NCBI GenBank assembly: GCA_035634255.1
Contig: DASQDI010000121.1
Location: 1-44,302, forward strand
Source: DATLMR01 sp035634255
GTDB lineage: Bacteria; Acidobacteriota; Blastocatellia; UBA7656
Length of the DNA: 44,302 bases
Direction: 5' to 3'
In this document: positions 8,488 to 17,829 of the stretch, piece by piece
How positions within the stretch are numbered: the stretch's first letter is position 1
Layout of the letters: each line of letters starts with the position of its first letter
The notes under the pieces: generated by a model
What the model was told of the DNA's origin: nothing
What the model saw: the letters and a program-made list of their open reading frames with translations, nothing else
The model's database searches: none
Position numbers and translations under genes: made by a program

Positions 8488-9829
8488 ACTCGATCTCCTC
8501 CCTTTGATCGTCCTCTCCGCGGCCCGCCCTGTCGCGCGCGTAGAGCGCCGCCGCCATGCCGGTTATGAAGCAGAAGATGGGCGAGTAGGCGTGCGTCAGG
8601 AAAAAGCCGGACACGACGAAGCCTATAAAACTGACCTCGACGGCCGACGCGAACCAGAACAGGTCGCCATCTTCTTCGCCCCCCGCGAGACGCCGCCTGA
8701 CGCGGCGGGCCGCGCGGATGGAGACGACGATGATCGTGACGAAGAGCGCGAGGCCGACGACCCCGAGCTCTGTGGCGACCTGCACGAATGAGTTGTGAGG
8801 GGAGATGTCGAGGCCCGTCTCCGAGTACTTCATGTGCGCGACCCCGAAGCAGGAGATGCCCACGCCGGTCAGGGGGTGCGAGGCGAAGATGCGCAGGCCG
8901 GTGGACCAGATGGCGAAACGGCTGTTCTTCTCCTTCATGGTGAAGTTGTAGTCCTGCTCGTAGTTGTAGATGGTGCCGATGCGGCTCCAGTAAGACGCGG
9001 GGGCCACGGCCGCGAACAGGGTCACCCCCACGACCAAAGCTACGAGGGTGTACTTGCGCATCTGCTTCGAGCCGCGCATCAGGATGAGCCCGCCGACGAC
9101 CAGCAGGCCGATGAACCCTCCGCGCGAGCCGGTCTTTACTATCCCGACGAGCATGAGGCCGATGGACGAGACGAGCATCAGCTGCGCGAGCGGGCGGCTC
9201 CCTTTGAGCATGAAGAAGGCGTAAGGGAGGGCGACGACGAAGAGCAGGGCGAGGTCGTTGGGGTCGTAGCTGCCCCCGATGCTGACGCGGCCCGGCTCGA
9301 ATTTATAGGTGACCAGGGGGCCGAAGTTGAGCAGCATCGCCGCCACGATTGCCGCGCAGCCCGCGACGAGCGCCCCGCCTACCGCCCGCGCGCTGCGGTC
9401 GTCCCTCACGGCCTGCGCGATCAGGTAGAGGCAGACTACGTTCCGCGAATAGATGTTCAGGATGTAGCTGAGGCTGTCGGAGGGCCAGAAAGAGAAGGGC
9501 AGGGTGGCGACCGCGAGCGCGAGCAGCATCAGAACCCACTTGAGCTGCGGCACCTGCATGACCCGGACGCGCGAGACTATCTGCTCGCGGGAGGAGAAGA
9601 GCGAGAGCGCGGCCAGAAGCACCGTGAACTTCGCGACGGAGAGGTTCTTGATTACGGGAAAGAGCTGGAGTATCTGCGTGACGAAGATGAGCGTCAGTAC
9701 CGCCGCGCCGATCACCAGCACGGACGGGCGCGGCCTGCGCGCGGGCCGGTCTTCAAGCTCATCAAGGTCGATCTCCCCGCCGGCCCCGCCCAGATCGATT
9801 TGAGCTGTTCTGTCGTAAGCGCTGATCAT
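8480..9829 (-). CDS. O-antigen ligase/polymerase (Wzy_C) membrane protein
   Basis: This 449-residue polytopic protein has about ten to twelve transmembrane segments and a large external loop before the last helices. The Wzy_C/WaaL-type signature is visible: GSRGGFIGLLV, then HPLTGVGISCFG and SPHNSFVQVATELG, where the HN motif lies in the external loop. Such proteins join or polymerise lipid-linked glycan repeats in the periplasmic leaflet. In this locus it is the likely EPS polymerase. The N-terminal 35 residues are charged (DLEDRPARRPRP) and cytoplasmic. It begins 58 bases after the GT2 gene. Confidence 0.88.
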   Translation of the reverse strand: MISAYDRTAQIDLGGAGGEIDLDELEDRPARRPRPSVLVIGAAVLTLIFVTQILQLFPVIKNLSVAKFTVLLAALSLFSSREQIVSRVRVMQVPQLKWVLMLLALAVATLPFSFWPSDSLSYILNIYSRNVVCLYLIAQAVRDDRSARAVGGALVAGCAAIVAAMLLNFGPLVTYKFEPGRVSIGGSYDPNDLALLFVVALPYAFFMLKGSRPLAQLMLVSSIGLMLVGIVKTGSRGGFIGLLVVGGLILMRGSKQMRKYTLVALVVGVTLFAAVAPASYWSRIGTIYNYEQDYNFTMKEKNSRFAIWSTGLRIFASHPLTGVGISCFGVAHMKYSETGLDISPHNSFVQVATELGVVGLALFVTIIVVSIRAARRVRRRLAGGEEDGDLFWFASAVEVSFIGFVVSGFFLTHAYSPIFCFITGMAAALYARDRAGRGEDDQREEIEYA

Positions 9830-9887
9830 ACTTTTGAAAGGGGGCTCTCGAAATCCGGCTCTTGAAGTCGGGGGCCGTACCGCCAGG

Positions 9888-11030
9888 CTATTCGCTCCGC
9901 ACCCAGACGTTGCGCTTGCCCAGTATGAAGTAGAAGAGGCTCACGAGCGCCGCCGCGTTCATCACGGAGAAGACGTAAACGAAGTTGAGCAGGCGCGCCT
10001 TGCGATTCTTCTTCAGCAGGTACCCTCCGGCCAGCACGCTGCAGTAGAAGGCGAGCTGGGCCGCGAGGGCCGCTTCATAAAAGAGCGAGCGGGCGGGCCC
10101 CGCGACTATGACGAGGTTCGCCGCGAACAGGAGCAGGAAGAATATAGGCACCAGGAGCCGCATGAGCTTGTGGGAGTGGAACTGAAAGATCAGGCTGCTG
10201 GTCGGCAGCAGGAGCCTCGGCATGAGCTGGCACAACTGGTAGTTGCCCGTGAGCGTGCGCACCTTGCGCGAGAACTCCCGCGAGGCCGTCTCCGACGCCT
10301 CGTCGTACGCGAGCGCCTTCTCTTCGAAGACCACGCGGCGGCCGGAGAGGGCGATGCGCATCGGGGTGTACACGTCGTCGAGTATGGTCGCCGCGGGGAG
10401 GGGCTGCCACATCTCTCTCCGTATCGCGTAAATGGCCCCCGTGGCCCCTATGACGGAGTTGCAACGGCTCTCGTTCCTGCGGATCCACTTCTCGTACCGC
10501 CAGTACAGGCCGACGCCTTCGCCGACGGACGCGCGGCCGCCCGCGTTAACGATCAGCTCGCCGGAGACCGCCCCGACCGTCTCGTCGTTGAAGTTGGCGA
10601 CGAGCGCCCTGAGCGCCAGCCGGTCGAACCTCTGGCGGGCGTCGGCGAACACGATGATCTCCCCCGACGCGATCTCGACCCCGACGTTGAGCGCGATGGC
10701 CTTGCCCATGCGTTCCTCGTAAGAGAAGACGCGCACGCGGCCCGACGGCGCGCGGCGCGCGGCCTCGGCCGTGAGGTCGGACGACCCGTCGGAGACGACG
10801 ATCACTTCGAGCAGTTCTTCCGGGTAATCGAGGGCGAGGAGGTTCTCGACCCTGGCTTCTATGTTCTTCGCTTCGTTATGGCAGGCGATGACTACGGAGA
10901 CGCGGGGCGTTATCCCGGCCCTTGAGACCCCGCGCCTGCTCACCCGCGCGAGCAGCCACACGATGGCCGGATAACCCATGTAGGTATAAACGATGGCTAT
11001 TATCGAAAGCCAGAATAGCGACTTTGCCAT
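9888..11030 (-). CDS. GT2-family membrane glycosyltransferase
   Basis: This 380-residue processive-type glycosyltransferase (BcsA/hyaluronan-synthase-like architecture) has one N-terminal helix, a cytoplasmic GT-A domain and about three C-terminal helices. GT-A landmarks are VVIACHNEAKNIEARV, VVSDGSSDLTAEAA, the metal-site FADARQRF, an LDD catalytic region (ATILDDVYTP) and RKVRTLTGNYQ, which stands where QxxRW occurs in the family. It would elongate or initiate the polysaccharide from nucleotide sugars. The start at 11030 is preceded by an AGGT site only three bases away. It leads the left-hand run of the EPS operon and is divergent from the sigma-like gene. Confidence 0.88.
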   Translation of the reverse strand: MAKSLFWLSIIAIVYTYMGYPAIVWLLARVSRRGVSRAGITPRVSVVIACHNEAKNIEARVENLLALDYPEELLEVIVVSDGSSDLTAEAARRAPSGRVRVFSYEERMGKAIALNVGVEIASGEIIVFADARQRFDRLALRALVANFNDETVGAVSGELIVNAGGRASVGEGVGLYWRYEKWIRRNESRCNSVIGATGAIYAIRREMWQPLPAATILDDVYTPMRIALSGRRVVFEEKALAYDEASETASREFSRKVRTLTGNYQLCQLMPRLLLPTSSLIFQFHSHKLMRLLVPIFFLLLFAANLVIVAGPARSLFYEAALAAQLAFYCSVLAGGYLLKKNRKARLLNFVYVFSVMNAAALVSLFYFILGKRNVWVRSE

Positions 11031-11518
11031 TTACCTGTGTCCACCTTCGGGAGCCAGAACCCTCTCAGGTGAATAAAATGGTCAAAGTGAATCTATTTCC
11101 AGATTCGGGTCGGCCCCCTCCCCGACCGACAAGTGAGCGCCTTTAATTAGTCTTTTCTTTCGAATCAAAGGGTGGTATAAGAATTCCTCGAACGGCGCGG
11201 ACCCCTCTTCACCAACGAGCTAAAAGCATCGAGGCGCTGTCAGCCCCGGCTGTTTGAGTTTACTGTCGCACCCCCTCTGAGAGTTTGAGAATCGCCGCCC
11301 TCAATGCCCCGAAGGCGCATGAATACAGCTCCCTAACACGACCCAGCCTCTTCGCTATCAGGATTGCCCCTGACCGAGGGTATGTCCCACGACTGGCGCG
11401 CAACCTGCCGGGCGCAGGTCGCGGTTGTCACGTAAAAGACGCGCAGCAAAAGACCGCGCGCTTGTTTGAAGGTCGCGTGAGTCTGCCAGGCTCGCGCTGA
11501 AAAGTGGGAGATTGATAG
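11031..11518. other. Divergent intergenic region
   Basis: These 488 bases separate the minus-strand GT2 gene from the plus-strand sigma-like gene, so they should hold promoters for both. I see only weak -10-like elements and no consensus -35. A small inverted repeat sits at 11108-11127. The bases before the plus-strand gene include a GGGAG ribosome site at 11506-11510. No convincing ORF is present. Confidence 0.5.
11108..11127. repeat. Inverted repeat with homopyrimidine loop
   Basis: GGTCGG (11108-11113) and CCGACC (11122-11127) flank CCCCCTCC. Read on the minus strand, the loop becomes GGAGGGGG and would lie in the leader of the GT2 gene. Chance occurrence is possible in GC-rich DNA. Confidence 0.4.
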
Positions 11519-12814
11519 ATGACCGACGTAAACTGGGCCGACCTGCTCGCCCAAGAGGATGTGGAAGGCCTTTGGAACGGCCTGTACCAACTGATATCCC
11601 GCCACGCCGCCGTGCGACCTCTGCACTTCGCGACCGACGGGGCGGCCGTCGCCTCGCAGATGGAGATCAACGCGGACCTGACTCAGGAGCTTTTCATCGA
11701 GCTTTTTCAGAAGCAGCGTTTCGAGCATTACCTCCGGCACGACTACACCAGCGCGGCGATAGAGAACGAGCTCGCGTACATAGAGATACCCAACATGGTC
11801 GGCGCGCGCCTGCGGAAGCGGTACCCGGAATCGTTTCGGATGGCGCGCAGGGTCAGCGCCCTGCTCAAGTCCAGCCCGCGCTTCCGCCGCCTTGGAGGCG
11901 ACGCGGAGGAGGCCTCCCCCGCGGAGCCGGAGAGTAAGCCGGAGGCCAAGCCGGCGCGCAGGCGCGGGCGGCCGCCCAAAGCGAAGGCGGCTCAGGCGGG
12001 CGAGCGGTCCGAGATGCAGGACGCGCGGCTCGTCGATGACGAGGACCTTGACGCGGACGACCTCCCGGCCGACGAGGTCGACGAGAAGCGGGGCGGCCAG
12101 GAGGCGGGCCAGAAGCGCAAGCGCATGGTCAGCCAGGTCTTCGGCCTGAAGGAGTGGGGCGCGGCGAAACCGGCCGGGGATTCCGGCCACTTCGCGGACC
12201 GGATCAAGAGCGTGCCCATGAGGAAGCGCGACACGCGCATCGTCGGGCGCTCCGGCTCGTCGCAGCTGATACTCTCTAACCCCGAGCTTGAAGAGTTGAT
12301 GGTCGAGGTATTCAAGGCCATCGATTCGCCCGCCGACGTTCGCACCCTGAGGCAACTGGTGCTCTCGAAAATCCCACTTCAGGATTACAACGTCTCTTCG
12401 CTCGACGAGCAGGTCTCGATGGGCAACGACGGCGCGGCGCTCAAGCGAGACCCCACGGACATGCGGGCGACGCCCGAAGTGAGCCTGCTGCGCGAGGAGC
12501 AGGCCGAGCAGGTGGTGAGGATGGCGGGCGAGTTTTTATCCACCCTGCGCCGGGCCGTCAACAACAACGAGCGGCGATTCTCGCGGCTGGTCGAGACCCT
12601 GTGGCATTGCTACTACAACCCGCAGTCCCCGTCGCAGATGGAGATCGCGCGGCTGCTCGGCGTGAGCGACTCGCTCGTGAGCGACAACCGCCGCCTGATC
12701 GAGCACGAGTTGAAGAAGCTGAAGCTCACGGTCGAAGACGGCTCGGTCTTCTCGGAGTCGCTGCAAAGGCTGGTCGCGCCGGTGGACTACCGCGGCGCGC
12801 ACACGATGCATTAG
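11519..12814 (+). CDS. Sigma-70-like protein with AT-hook linker
   Basis: This 431-residue protein looks like an atypical RNA polymerase sigma factor. Residues 50-125 (LTQELFIELFQKQRFEHYL, then IEIPNMVGARLRKRYPES) read as a region-2-like helical block. Residues about 370-398 (SPSQMEIARLLGVSD, then LVSDNRRLIEHEL) form a helix-turn-helix like region 4. Between them is a long charged, low-complexity linker with RRRGRPPK at 147-154, a canonical AT-hook core. A GGGAG site 8 bases upstream supports this start. It is transcribed against the EPS genes on both sides, so it probably controls them. The sigma assignment is inference from pattern and not a confirmed family hit, and a non-sigma DNA-binding regulator is the alternative. 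Confidence 0.6.
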   Translation: MTDVNWADLLAQEDVEGLWNGLYQLISRHAAVRPLHFATDGAAVASQMEINADLTQELFIELFQKQRFEHYLRHDYTSAAIENELAYIEIPNMVGARLRKRYPESFRMARRVSALLKSSPRFRRLGGDAEEASPAEPESKPEAKPARRRGRPPKAKAAQAGERSEMQDARLVDDEDLDADDLPADEVDEKRGGQEAGQKRKRMVSQVFGLKEWGAAKPAGDSGHFADRIKSVPMRKRDTRIVGRSGSSQLILSNPELEELMVEVFKAIDSPADVRTLRQLVLSKIPLQDYNVSSLDEQVSMGNDGAALKRDPTDMRATPEVSLLREEQAEQVVRMAGEFLSTLRRAVNNNERRFSRLVETLWHCYYNPQSPSQMEIARLLGVSDSLVSDNRRLIEHELKKLKLTVEDGSVFSESLQRLVAPVDYRGAHTMH

Positions 12815-12846
12815 GGCAGGCGTGATTTGGACCGACCGCGGCGGGC

Positions 12847-13191
12847 CTACATGAGGCGCTCGCCGGGGCCGCCATTCGAATAGAACTTTCTGAGGAGGTC
12901 GTCCACCTCTTTCTTGCCGATCACTTCGAAGACCAGGCGCGGGCTGACGTTCAGGCCCTCGGCGAGCTTGAGCGCGGTCTCGACGTTGAGCGTGTTGACG
13001 ACCGAGGAGAGTATCTTGGACAGAAGGCCCTGATCGAACCCGGTCTGGCGGCAGAAGTCTATCTGCCGCATGCCTTTTTCGCGCAGGCGGGTGCTGACCA
13101 GATCCGCCAGAGGGCTCCGGCGCTGTTCGCCACCGCTTCCGTTCGAAGAGGGCGTCGCGTTTTGAGCGTATTGAAACACAGGCTTCGCCAT
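12847..13191 (-). CDS. XRE-family helix-turn-helix protein
   Basis: This 114-residue protein has a single Cro/CI-type DNA-binding domain at about residues 28-90. RLREKGMRQIDFCRQTGFD and GLLSKILSSVVNTLNVETA form the HTH, followed by KLAEGLNVSPRLVFEV. The first 25 residues are Asn/Ser/Gly-rich and probably disordered. GAGGAG lies 6 bases before the ATG. It converges on the sigma-like gene with a 32-base gap and precedes the export gene in the same direction by about 800 bases. A local regulatory role in EPS expression is inferred. Confidence 0.85.
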   Translation of the reverse strand: MAKPVFQYAQNATPSSNGSGGEQRRSPLADLVSTRLREKGMRQIDFCRQTGFDQGLLSKILSSVVNTLNVETALKLAEGLNVSPRLVFEVIGKKEVDDLLRKFYSNGGPGERLM

Positions 13192-13286
13192 TAGGGGCTC
13201 CTCAACTTTTCTCTTTCACTTTCTGCCCGGCGCGGTATGAAGCTACGGGTCGAAAGCCGCGGGCGTGGGTCCACTCAGCCGCGCGC

Positions 13287-14075
13287 CTAGCGACCTCCGC
13301 GCGTAACGAACGAGATGAAATTCGCCACCCCGAGTACGCTTGTAATCTTCCCGATCTTCTTAAACATGTTGCCGTGGACGACGATTGTGTCGCCCGCGCG
13401 CAGGTAGGCATTCTCTTCGGGGTTCGCCTTCCCTTTCAGAATCTTCTTCACGTCGACGGTGAGCATCTGCACGCGCCCGTCCTCGTACTGGCGGAGGATG
13501 GAGACGTTCGAGCCGCTGCCCGTCTCGGTTATGCCCCCGGCTAGGGTGATCGCGTCGAGCACGCGCATGGGGCGCGCCATGATCTTGACCCCCGGCTCGC
13601 GCACGTCCCCGAGTATGCCGATCTTCGCGCTGTGCGCTTCGAGCAGGGCGACGGTCACGCGCGGGTCTTTGATGAACTCCGATATCGAGGTGGAGAACAG
13701 GGTTTGAAGCTGCGGGATGGTCTTGCCCGCGACCGGCACGTTGCCCATCAGAGGGTAGTAGACCTGGCCCACGGGCGAGACGGCCACGCTCGGGAGCGAA
13801 TCCTCCGGGTGCTTGTCGACGTAGATGCCTATCACGTCGCCCGGCCCGAGCCTGTAGGAGTTGTAGAAGCTCTGGTAGACGGAATTGATCTGCGCCTGAA
13901 TCGCGGCCTCTTCCGAAGGGCCTATCTGCTCGGGCGAGTTCACCTGCATCTCGTGCGCACCCGCGCCGTCACCCTTCCGCGCGCCCCTCTCTCTCGTCTG
14001 GGCCGGGGCGAGCGGGCCGAGCGCGAGGGCCGCGACGATCACGAGGCCGATTAATTTCATTCTCCGGTTAATCAT
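13287..14075 (-). CDS. Polysaccharide export protein (Wza/PES family)
   Basis: This 262-residue protein is the likely outer-membrane or periplasmic export component. It has an N-terminal signal sequence (LIGLVIVAALALGPLAPA), a polysaccharide-export domain beginning YRLGPGDVIGIYVDKHPED and one SLBB-type region (KIGILGDVREPGVKIM, then LAGGITETGSG). There is no lipobox Cys, unlike E. coli Wza, so it may not be a lipoprotein. An ATG at 14084 is also in frame, but its AGGAG site directly abuts it, while the same site is 9 bases from the ATG at 14075, so I chose 14075. It follows the sugar transferase by 21 bases. Confidence 0.88.
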   Translation of the reverse strand: MINRRMKLIGLVIVAALALGPLAPAQTRERGARKGDGAGAHEMQVNSPEQIGPSEEAAIQAQINSVYQSFYNSYRLGPGDVIGIYVDKHPEDSLPSVAVSPVGQVYYPLMGNVPVAGKTIPQLQTLFSTSISEFIKDPRVTVALLEAHSAKIGILGDVREPGVKIMARPMRVLDAITLAGGITETGSGSNVSILRQYEDGRVQMLTVDVKKILKGKANPEENAYLRAGDTIVVHGNMFKKIGKITSVLGVANFISFVTRGGR

Positions 14076-14096
14076 CGATTTCATCTCCTGTCTCGC

Positions 14097-15467
14097 TCAC
14101 CTGGCCCCGCGCCCGAACAGCACGGTCTTGACGGTCTCGAAGATTATGGCCGCGTCGAGGAAGAAGGATTGATTCTTTATGTAGTAGAGGTCGTACCTGA
14201 GCTTCTCGATTGCGTCTTCGACCGACGAGCCGTACGGGTATTTGATCTGAGCCCAGCCCGTAAGGCCCGGCTTTATCAAATGCCTCTGCGAGTAGTACGG
14301 GATTATCTTGTTGAGCTGCTCGACGAAGACGGGCCGCTCGGGCCTCGGCCCGACGAAGTTCATGTCCCCGCGCAGCACGTTGACGAACTGCGGCAGCTCG
14401 TCGAGCCTGAGCTTGCGGATGACGCGCCCGACCCTGGTGGCCCTCGGGTCCGAGCTCGTCGCCCACACCGGGCCGGAATCCTTCTCCGCGCTCGCGCTCA
14501 TGGAGCGGAATTTGATTATCTTGAACCTGCGGCCGTTCTTGCCCACGCGCTCCTGCGTGTAAAAGATGGGGCCGGGCGAGTCGAGCCTGACGGCCAGGGC
14601 CACGACGAGCATTATGGGGAACGAGAGCGCGAGGCCGGCGGCGGCGAGCAGGACGTTCACCACGCGGCGGGTGTGATAGGCGACGGTCGAGAAGCGAGTG
14701 TTGCGCGAGAAGATGAGCCAGGAGGGGCGGAGCATATCCGTCGCTATCTTGCCGGTGAGCCGCTCGTAGTAGCAGGCCGACTCCTCGACGGCGATGCGCC
14801 CGCTCAGGCTGAGGTCGAGCAGCTCTTCGGTCGGGAAAGCGCCGCGCCTGTCCTCGACGGCGACGACGATCCTATCGACCTGGTGCTCGTCGACGAGCCT
14901 GACTATGTCGCTCGTCAGGCCGAGGACCGACGGGTTGATTAGACTCTTGCCGACGATCTCGGGCTTGTTGTCGACGAAGCCGACGATGTGAAACCCCACG
15001 TTGCGCATCTCAAGAGTCGCGCGCGCGATCTCGACGGCCTGCCTGCCCGAGCCCAGAATCATGACGCGCTCGCGGATGCCGATGTTCGGGTGGCCCGCGC
15101 TCCAGGCGACCACCAGACGCCACGTCGCGACGGCCGCGAAGGCGAGCGCGAGCGTCACGAGAAAGACCCCGCGCCCCATCTCCAGCATCGGCACGGCGTA
15201 AAAGAGGATGGACAGCAGGATCGTGGCCGCGCCGAGCGACCGGGCGAGGTTGAACACGACGCGGCGGTAGCTGCGCGTGGCGGGCAGGTCGTAAAGGTCG
15301 AAGAGGTAGAAAGCCACCTGGATGAAGAGCGTCACGAACATGAGCTTATTCAATCCGTTATTACGCATTATCTCGTAATAGAGGTCGTCAACCCTTATGA
15401 AGGCCGCCGCCAGTCCAACCAGCAGGAGCAGCACCGTCTCTGAAGTAACTAGAATGAACCTTCTCAT
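14097..15467 (-). CDS. Undecaprenyl-phosphate sugar phosphotransferase
   Basis: This 456-residue initiating glycosyltransferase would transfer a sugar-1-phosphate to undecaprenyl phosphate. Four or five N-terminal helices are followed by a Rossmann-like domain (MILGSGRQAVEIARATLEM, near 140-160), a further helix near 275 and the conserved C-terminal catalytic domain: SPGPIFYTQERVGKNG, FKIIKFRSM, LRLDELPQFVNVLRGDM, FVGPRPERP and KPGLTGWAQIKYPYG. The Asp-Glu pair in LDELPQ is the family's catalytic motif. It matches the exosortase-associated EpsB-type glycosylphosphotransferases in length and order. GGGGAGAG precedes the ATG. It starts the central EPS operon segment. Confidence 0.92.
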   Translation of the reverse strand: MRRFILVTSETVLLLLVGLAAAFIRVDDLYYEIMRNNGLNKLMFVTLFIQVAFYLFDLYDLPATRSYRRVVFNLARSLGAATILLSILFYAVPMLEMGRGVFLVTLALAFAAVATWRLVVAWSAGHPNIGIRERVMILGSGRQAVEIARATLEMRNVGFHIVGFVDNKPEIVGKSLINPSVLGLTSDIVRLVDEHQVDRIVVAVEDRRGAFPTEELLDLSLSGRIAVEESACYYERLTGKIATDMLRPSWLIFSRNTRFSTVAYHTRRVVNVLLAAAGLALSFPIMLVVALAVRLDSPGPIFYTQERVGKNGRRFKIIKFRSMSASAEKDSGPVWATSSDPRATRVGRVIRKLRLDELPQFVNVLRGDMNFVGPRPERPVFVEQLNKIIPYYSQRHLIKPGLTGWAQIKYPYGSSVEDAIEKLRYDLYYIKNQSFFLDAAIIFETVKTVLFGRGAR

Positions 15468-15564
15468 TTTCTCTCTCCCCAGTTGCGAGGCGCTTGTGAG
15501 GGCAACTTAGGGTTTCGGGGGCATTATTTTCACTCCGGCCTCGAAGGCCGGTTCAGGTTTCCCA

Positions 15565-16755
15565 TCACCTCGATCTTTCCCGCTTATCCTTCAGGGCCGC
15601 CTTGATGCCGGCCTTCTTCTTACGGTAGCCGTAAGCGACCTCTTCGTCGGTCTGGGCCTCGTTGAGGACGACCCCCAGCCGGCGTTCTTTCGGGATGAGC
15701 TTCAGGGCGTCCGAGACCATCTCGTGATGGGTCCGGGCCGCGCGCACGACCATCACCGAGCCATCGACGATGGAGGCAAGCCTCTGCGCGTCGGCGAATT
15801 CCAGTATGGGAGGCGCGTCGATCAGGATGAAGTCGAAGTGGCGCTCAAGGTCTTCGAGCAGCTCTTCCACGCGGGAGGAGGTCACGGCCTCCGAGGCCGC
15901 CGCGTGATCGATCAGAGGAGCCCCGGCGCCCTTCATGCCGTTCGCTGCGTGATTTCTAGCGGCCTGAGGCGCGAGCAGGTAGAGGCTGTTGGGGTCGAGC
16001 CGCACGGCCGCGTCTTCGAACTTCGCGCGGCCTTCGGTCATATCGAGCCACCCGCCGCGCGGCTCGACCCCGAGCATGCGCGCCGACGACGGGCGTCTGA
16101 GGTCCGCGTCCAGGAGGAGCACTCGGCGCGCCCCGGCTTTCGCCATCACCCACGCGAGGTTCGCGGCGACGGTGCTCTTGCCCTCCCCCTCCTGCGCGCT
16201 GGTCACGAGCAGGGTCTTCAGCTTCCGCTTCGAGGCGAAGTTGATCAGGCGGACGGCTAGCGTGCGGTAGCGCTCGCTCGCGAGGTCGTCGCCCGAAGCG
16301 ATGGCCGGCAGGTGCGGGTCGAGCGGGAGGTCGTGAACGTTCGCGCTCTGGCGCGGCTCCACGAATGCGGGGGCGGGGGCCGGAGCGACGCTGAGCTGGG
16401 GGGGCGGGGCCGACGCCGCGAGTATGTCCGTCAGTATGTCGGATTGATTCGCGGCCCGCTCGCCGGAGAAATGTTCGTGCGCAGGTTGATTGCGGGCGAA
16501 TCGATTCGGGGACGGGTCGTCAATTACCGCTTGCTGAAAGCTCGCGGAGATGAACCCGTCGACATCCGCCGTGGTGTCGAAGAGGAAGGGGGAGCCGGGT
16601 GCCTGCGCGTCAGGAGCGGTGCTCGCCCGCTCCTGCCCCCGGTCTAGGGGCTCGGGGCAAGGCCGCCCGGCTTCGGCCATAGCGGGGCTGCCGATAGGTT
16701 CGGCGTTATCCCTCCACCTGTCCGCCCTCATCAATGCGTTGTAGACTCTGCCCAT
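15565..16755 (-). CDS. CpsD/CapB-like tyrosine autokinase
   Basis: This 396-residue cytoplasmic BY-kinase partners the chain-length determinant to control polymerisation and export. The N-terminal 150 residues are low-complexity and rich in Pro and Ala. The kinase core shows Walker A in TSAQEGEGKSTVAANLA, Walker A' in LLDADLRRPS and Walker B in FDFILIDAPPI. The C-terminus (EVAYGYRKKKAG) has only two tyrosines, fewer than the Tyr cluster of many BY-kinases. The long N-terminal region matches the stand-alone kinases of PEP-CTERM EPS loci. It lies 27 bases after the ExeA-like ATPase. Confidence 0.88.
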   Translation of the reverse strand: MGRVYNALMRADRWRDNAEPIGSPAMAEAGRPCPEPLDRGQERASTAPDAQAPGSPFLFDTTADVDGFISASFQQAVIDDPSPNRFARNQPAHEHFSGERAANQSDILTDILAASAPPPQLSVAPAPAPAFVEPRQSANVHDLPLDPHLPAIASGDDLASERYRTLAVRLINFASKRKLKTLLVTSAQEGEGKSTVAANLAWVMAKAGARRVLLLDADLRRPSSARMLGVEPRGGWLDMTEGRAKFEDAAVRLDPNSLYLLAPQAARNHAANGMKGAGAPLIDHAAASEAVTSSRVEELLEDLERHFDFILIDAPPILEFADAQRLASIVDGSVMVVRAARTHHEMVSDALKLIPKERRLGVVLNEAQTDEEVAYGYRKKKAGIKAALKDKRERSR

Positions 16756-16782
16756 TTAAACAATCCTCGTTATGGCCCGAAG

Positions 16783-17829
16783 CTACGAGCTCTTGACGAC
16801 GCGCACGCGCGAGAAGAATTTCGACGGCTCCGACTCGCGGTCCGGCGCGCTTCCGCTCCTGTTCTGAGAGGGCTGACTGGCGCGAATGTAGTGGACGTTC
16901 TGCGAATTCGGCCGCGCGCCGTGTTCTGAAATACCGGAGGGGTTGACGGCCTCGACGCTGAACGAATCGCTGCGGTCGCGCTCGGCCACGGCCTGGGCGA
17001 CCGACTGGGGCGACACGGTGGCCATCGGCGCGAGGTCCAGCACGTCCACCACTTCTCCGATGATCGAGGCGTTGATGCGGGGGCAGGCCTCGCCGAATCC
17101 GGTGAGCAGGGCGTTATCACAAATGTTATTGATGATGCGCGGGATGCCGCCCGAGAACTGGTGGATCATCTGAATGGCTTCGGGCTCGAAGAGGTTCTCG
17201 TCTCTCGCCCCCGCCACGCGCAGACGCCAGCGGATGTACTCGGAGGTCTCGCGCGCCGACAGCTTCCGTATCGAGCACTTCAAGCTGATGCGCTGCTTGA
17301 GCTGCCGGAGCTCCGGCTGCGCGAGGACCTCGTGCAATTCGGGCTGGCCGCATAGGATCACCTGAAGCAGTTTTTCGCGGTTCGTTTCGAAGTTCGACAG
17401 GAGCCTGATCTCTTCGAGCAGGTGGAAAGGCAGGAGGTGCGCTTCGTCGACTACCAGCACCGTCCGCAACCCCTGCGCGTGGCGCGACATCAGGACGTAG
17501 CCGAGCATCCTCAGCATGGCGGCCTTCGACTGCTGCGGCCGCAGTTTGAATTCGCCCGCTAGGAGGTCGAAGAATTCGCCCGTCGAAAGGAGGGGGTTGA
17601 AGATATAAGCCGCGAGGACCGAGCGGTCGAGCGATTGGAGCATCGACCTGAGGATGGTGGTCTTTCCGTTCCCCACCTCGCCCGTGACGACCACGAGCCC
17701 CTTGCCATTCTCTATGCCGTATTGGAGGTTGGCGAAGACTTCGAGCAAGCTCTCCGTGCGGAAAAGGTACCTGGGGTCCGGCGCGAGGCTGAATGGTATG
17801 TCGCGAAGTCCGTAATATTCCTGATACAT
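16783..17829 (-). CDS. ExeA-like AAA ATPase of EPS locus
   Basis: This 348-residue protein begins YQEYYGLRDIPFSLAPDPRY, the classic start of ExeA/GspA-type ATPases, including the XrtA/PEP-CTERM-associated ATPase. Walker A is TGEVGNGKTTILRS and Walker B is TVLVVDEAHLL, followed by RLLSNFETNREKLLQVILCG. The helical AAA lid with GGIPRIINNICDNALL ends near residue 255. The C-terminal 90 residues are Ser/Asn-rich and probably disordered. Such ATPases pair with the chain-length and kinase genes in these loci, but their exact mechanical role in EPS export is not settled. Confidence 0.9.
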   Translation of the reverse strand: MYQEYYGLRDIPFSLAPDPRYLFRTESLLEVFANLQYGIENGKGLVVVTGEVGNGKTTILRSMLQSLDRSVLAAYIFNPLLSTGEFFDLLAGEFKLRPQQSKAAMLRMLGYVLMSRHAQGLRTVLVVDEAHLLPFHLLEEIRLLSNFETNREKLLQVILCGQPELHEVLAQPELRQLKQRISLKCSIRKLSARETSEYIRWRLRVAGARDENLFEPEAIQMIHQFSGGIPRIINNICDNALLTGFGEACPRINASIIGEVVDVLDLAPMATVSPQSVAQAVAERDRSDSFSVEAVNPSGISEHGARPNSQNVHYIRASQPSQNRSGSAPDRESEPSKFFSRVRVVKSS

